From NCBI GenBank assembly GCA_026122225.1, contig JANEZZ010000297.1, positions 682,001 through 746,000 of the forward strand: a DNA stretch of 64,000 bases, in the 5' to 3' direction. This document shows, piece after piece, positions 61,113 to 64,000 of the stretch. Origin of the DNA: Heloderma charlesbogerti (Eukaryota > Chordata > Lepidosauria > Squamata > Helodermatidae). The notes beneath the pieces were generated by a model. That model worked only from the letters and a program-made list of their open reading frames with translations, did no database searches and had not been told where the DNA came from. A program made the translations under genes and the position numbers. Position 1 is the stretch's first letter, and every line of letters starts with the position of its first letter.

Positions 61113-64000
61113 TCATGTTGTTGTTGTTCAGTTGTTAAGTCATGACCGACTCTTCATGACCCCAAGGACCATAGCACACCTGGCCTTCCTGTCCTCCACT
61201 CTCTCCCGGAGTGTGCTCAAGTTCATATTCATTGCATCAGTGATGCTATCTAGCCATCTCATCCTCTGCCATCCCCTTCTCCTTCTGCCTTATCTTTCAG
61301 GGACTTTTGCAGGGAGTTTTCTCTTTGCATTAGGTGGCCAAAATATTTGAACTTCAGCTTCAGGATCTGTCCTTCCAATGAGCACTCAGGGTTGATTTCC
61401 TTTAGGATGGACTGATTTGACCTCCTTGCAGTCCAGGGGACTTGTAAGAGTCTTCTCCAGCACCACAGTTTGAAAGCATCAATTCTTCGGCGCTCAGCCT
61501 TCCTTATAGTCCAGCTCTCACAGCCATACATTACTACTGGGAAAACCATAGCTTTGATCATACGGACCTTTGTCGGCAAGGTGATGTCTCCGCTCTTACT
61601 ATGCTGTCTAGATTTTCCATAGCTTTTCTCCCAAGGAACAAGCGTCTTTTAATTTCATGGCTACAGTCACCATCTGCGGTGATCTTGGAGCCCAAGAAAA
61701 TAAAATCTGTCACTGCTTCCACTTCTTCCCCTTCTATATGCCAGGAAGTGATGGGGCCAGATGCCATGATCTTAGTTTTTTTAATGTTGAGTTTCAAACC
61801 AGCTTTTGCACTCTCCACTTTCACCCTCAACAAGAGGCTCTTTAGATCCTCTTCGCTTTCTGCCATTAAGGTGGTATCGTCTGCGTATCTGAGGTTGTTG
61901 ATAATTCTCCTGTCAATCTTAATTCCAACCTGTGATTCATCCAACCCAGCATTTCTCATGATGTACTCTGCATATAAGTTAAATAAGCAGGGCGACAATA
62001 TGCTGCCTTGTTGTACTCCTTTCCCAATTTTGAACCACTCGGTTGTTCCATGTCTGGTTCTTACTGTTGCTTCTTGGCCCTCTTACAGGTTTCTCAGGAG
62101 ACAGGTAAGGTGGTCTGGTACTCCCATCTCTTTCAGAATTTGCCACAGTTATGATCCACACAATCAAAGGCTTTAGCATAGTCAATGAAGCAGAAATAGA
62201 CATTTTTCTGGAATTCTCTTGCTTTCTCCATGATCCAGCGAACGTTGGCGATTTGATCTCTAGTTCCTCTGCCTCTTCAAAACCCAGCTTGTACTTATGG
62301 GAGTTCTCGGTTCACATCCTGCTGAAGCCTAGCTTGTAGGATTTTGAGCATCACCTTGCTGGCATGTGAAATGAGCGCAATTGTACGGTAGTTTGAACAC
62401 TCTTTGGCATTGCCCTTCTTTGGAATTGGAATGTAAACTGACCTTTTCCAGTCTTGTGGCCACTGTTGAGTATTCCAAATGTGTTGGCATATTGAGTGCA
62501 GCACTTTAACAGCATCCTCTTTTAGGATTTTCAATAGCTCAGCTGGAAACCTTCATCTTCACTAGCTTTGTTGTTAGTAATGCTTCCTAAGGCCCACTTG
62601 ACTTCACTCTCGAGGATGTCCGGCTCAAGTTCAGTGACTGCATTATCATGGCTATCAGGGACATTAAGATCTTTCCTGTATAGTTCTTCTGTGTATTCTT
62701 TCCACCTCTTCTTAATCTCATCTGCTTCTGTTAGGTCCCTGCCTTCTTTGTCCTTTATCATGCCCGTCTTTGCACAAAACGTTCCCTTGATATCTCCGAT
62801 TTTCTGGAAGAGATCTCTAGTCTTTCCCATTCTATTGTTTTCCTCAATTTCTTTGCATTGTTAATTTAAGAAGGCCTTGTCTCTCCTTGCTATTCTCTGG
62901 AACTCTGCATTCAGTTGGGTATATCTTCCCCTTTCTCCCTTGCTTTTCGCTTCCCTTCTTTCCTCAGCTACTTGTAAAGCTTCATCAGACAGCCACTTTG
63001 CTTTCTTGCATTTGTTTTTCTTTGAGATAGATTTCATTGCGGCCTCCTGAACAATGTTACGGACCTCCGTCCATAGTTCCTCAGGCACTCTGTCTATCAG
63101 GTCTAATCCCTGAAATCTATTCCTCACCTCCACTGTATATTCATAAGGGATATGATTTAGGTCATACCTGAACGGTTTACTGGTTTTCACTACGTTCTTC
63201 AATTTAAGCCGAAAGTTTGCAACAAGAAGCTCATGATCTGAGCCACAATCAGCTCCAGGTCTTATTTATAGAGCTTCTCCATCTTTGGCTGCAAAGTACA
63301 TAATCAATCTGATTTCAAAATTGACGATCTGGTGATGTCCTTGTGTAGAGTCGCCTCTTGTGCTGTTGGGAAAGAGTGTTTGCTATGATCAGCGTGTTCT
63401 CTTGGCAAAACTCTATTAGCCTTTCTCCTGCTTCATTTTGTACACCAAGGCCATGCTTGCCTGTTATCCTGGTGATTTCTTGTCTTCCTACTTTAGCATT
63501 CCAATCCCCTATGATGAAAAGGACATCTTTTTTGGATGTTAGATCTAGAAGGTGTTGTAGGTCTTCATAGAACCAATCAACCTAGCTTCTTCGGCCTCAG
63601 TGGTTGGGGCATAGACTTGAATTACTGTGATGTTGAATGGTTTGCCTTGGATTCATACTGAGATCATTCTATCGTTTTTGAGATTGTACCCCAGTACTGC
63701 TTTTCCCACCCTTTTGTTGACTATGAGTGCTCCTCCATTTCTTCTAAGGGATTCTTGCCCACAGGAGTAGATATGATGGTCACCTGAATTAAATCCACCC
63801 ATGCTTGTCCATTTTAGTTCGCTGATTCCCAAGATGTTGATGTTCAATCTTGCCATCTCATGTTTGATCACCTCCAGCTTACCTTGATTCATTGATCTTA
63901 CATTCCAGGTTCCTAAACAATATTGTTCTTTACAGCATCGGATTTTCTTTTCACCACCAGACACATCCACAGCTGAGTCTCCTTTCGGCTTTGGCCCAGC
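61113..64000 (-). pseudogene. RTE/BovB LINE ORF2 (endonuclease + reverse transcriptase), decayed, continuing past window end
   Basis: The element reads right to left. The apurinic-type endonuclease starts GTWNVRSMNQGKLEVIKHEM, followed by ILGISELKWTSMGG (63,653-63,970). The middle region includes RFQGLDLIDRVPEELW (62,861-63,202) and EYTEELYRKDLNVPD (62,531-62,830). The reverse transcriptase fingers HASKVMLKILQARLQQ lie at 62,295-62,534, the block SPCLFNLYAEYIMRN and catalytic YADD within NNLRYADDTTLMAES at 61,558-61,998, and the C-terminal VMYGCESWTIRKAE and LWCWRRLLQVPW at 61,259-61,579. The 3' end has the GTTGTTGTTCAG-type terminus near 61,113. The frame changes at least six times, so it is not functional. 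BovB is known for horizontal transfer between squamates and other animals. Confidence 0.93.

Noticed and set aside
61113..64000. Endogenous retrovirus
   Set aside because: The reverse transcriptase order (endonuclease first, YADD, no gag, protease or integrase) and the 3' end are those of an RTE/BovB LINE.

Overview
This is vertebrate genomic DNA, most likely from a squamate reptile (lizard or snake). The evidence is one intact vertebrate gene, SLITRK3, set in long non-coding flanks, together with the repeat content. The window holds an RTE/BovB LINE, CR1 and L2-type LINEs, a Penelope-like element, two tRNA-derived SINE families and many short non-autonomous DNA transposons. BovB beside abundant CR1, L2, Penelope and hAT-type elements is typical of squamates. 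No species can be named from sequence alone.

Layout. Positions 1-15,000 are repeat-rich flank with DNA transposon copies, a CR1, SINE remnants and microsatellites. About 15,000-31,400 is the SLITRK3 neighbourhood and is poor in mobile elements. The 961-codon coding exon lies on the minus strand at 22,546-25,431. A clear splice acceptor sits just upstream of the ATG, a strong candidate donor lies at 27,203, and a CpG-island-like block spans about 29,600-31,110. A good CTCF-type motif lies downstream of the gene at 20,304. From 31,400 to 64,000 the DNA is again dense with repeats, many nested inside one another, and it ends in a long degraded BovB LINE on the minus strand (61,113 to the window end).

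The most unusual content is a family of fold-back DNA elements, called family P here. Eleven copies or fragments cover about 7.1 kb, or 11% of the window, and six of them fall between 33.2 and 46.3 kb. Copies begin TAGGGATG and end CATCCCTA or CACCCCTA. Eight carry perfect 8-bp target-site duplications, as expected for hAT-type transposition. They encode no transposase. Inside they consist of alternating imperfect palindromes: a GATAGGCTACGTAAAT-type hairpin and a GCAAATGGCGGC-type hairpin. In the longest copies these are arranged as mirror images about a central hairpin, so that palindromes sit inside a larger palindrome. Many subterminal regions also carry an outward-facing consensus splice donor (GGTAAGT or close).

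Several insertions can be ordered in time because one element, with its target duplication, interrupts another. A tRNA-type SINE at 31.4-31.9 kb was hit by a hAT-like hairpin and by an L2 tail. At 36.3-38.3 kb an L2 was hit by a family Q element, then by a family S element, then by a family P element. Family P copy E sits in a family R element at 34.3-35.4 kb. SLITRK3 is the only host gene supported. The other long open frames are repeat-encoded or compositional artefacts.
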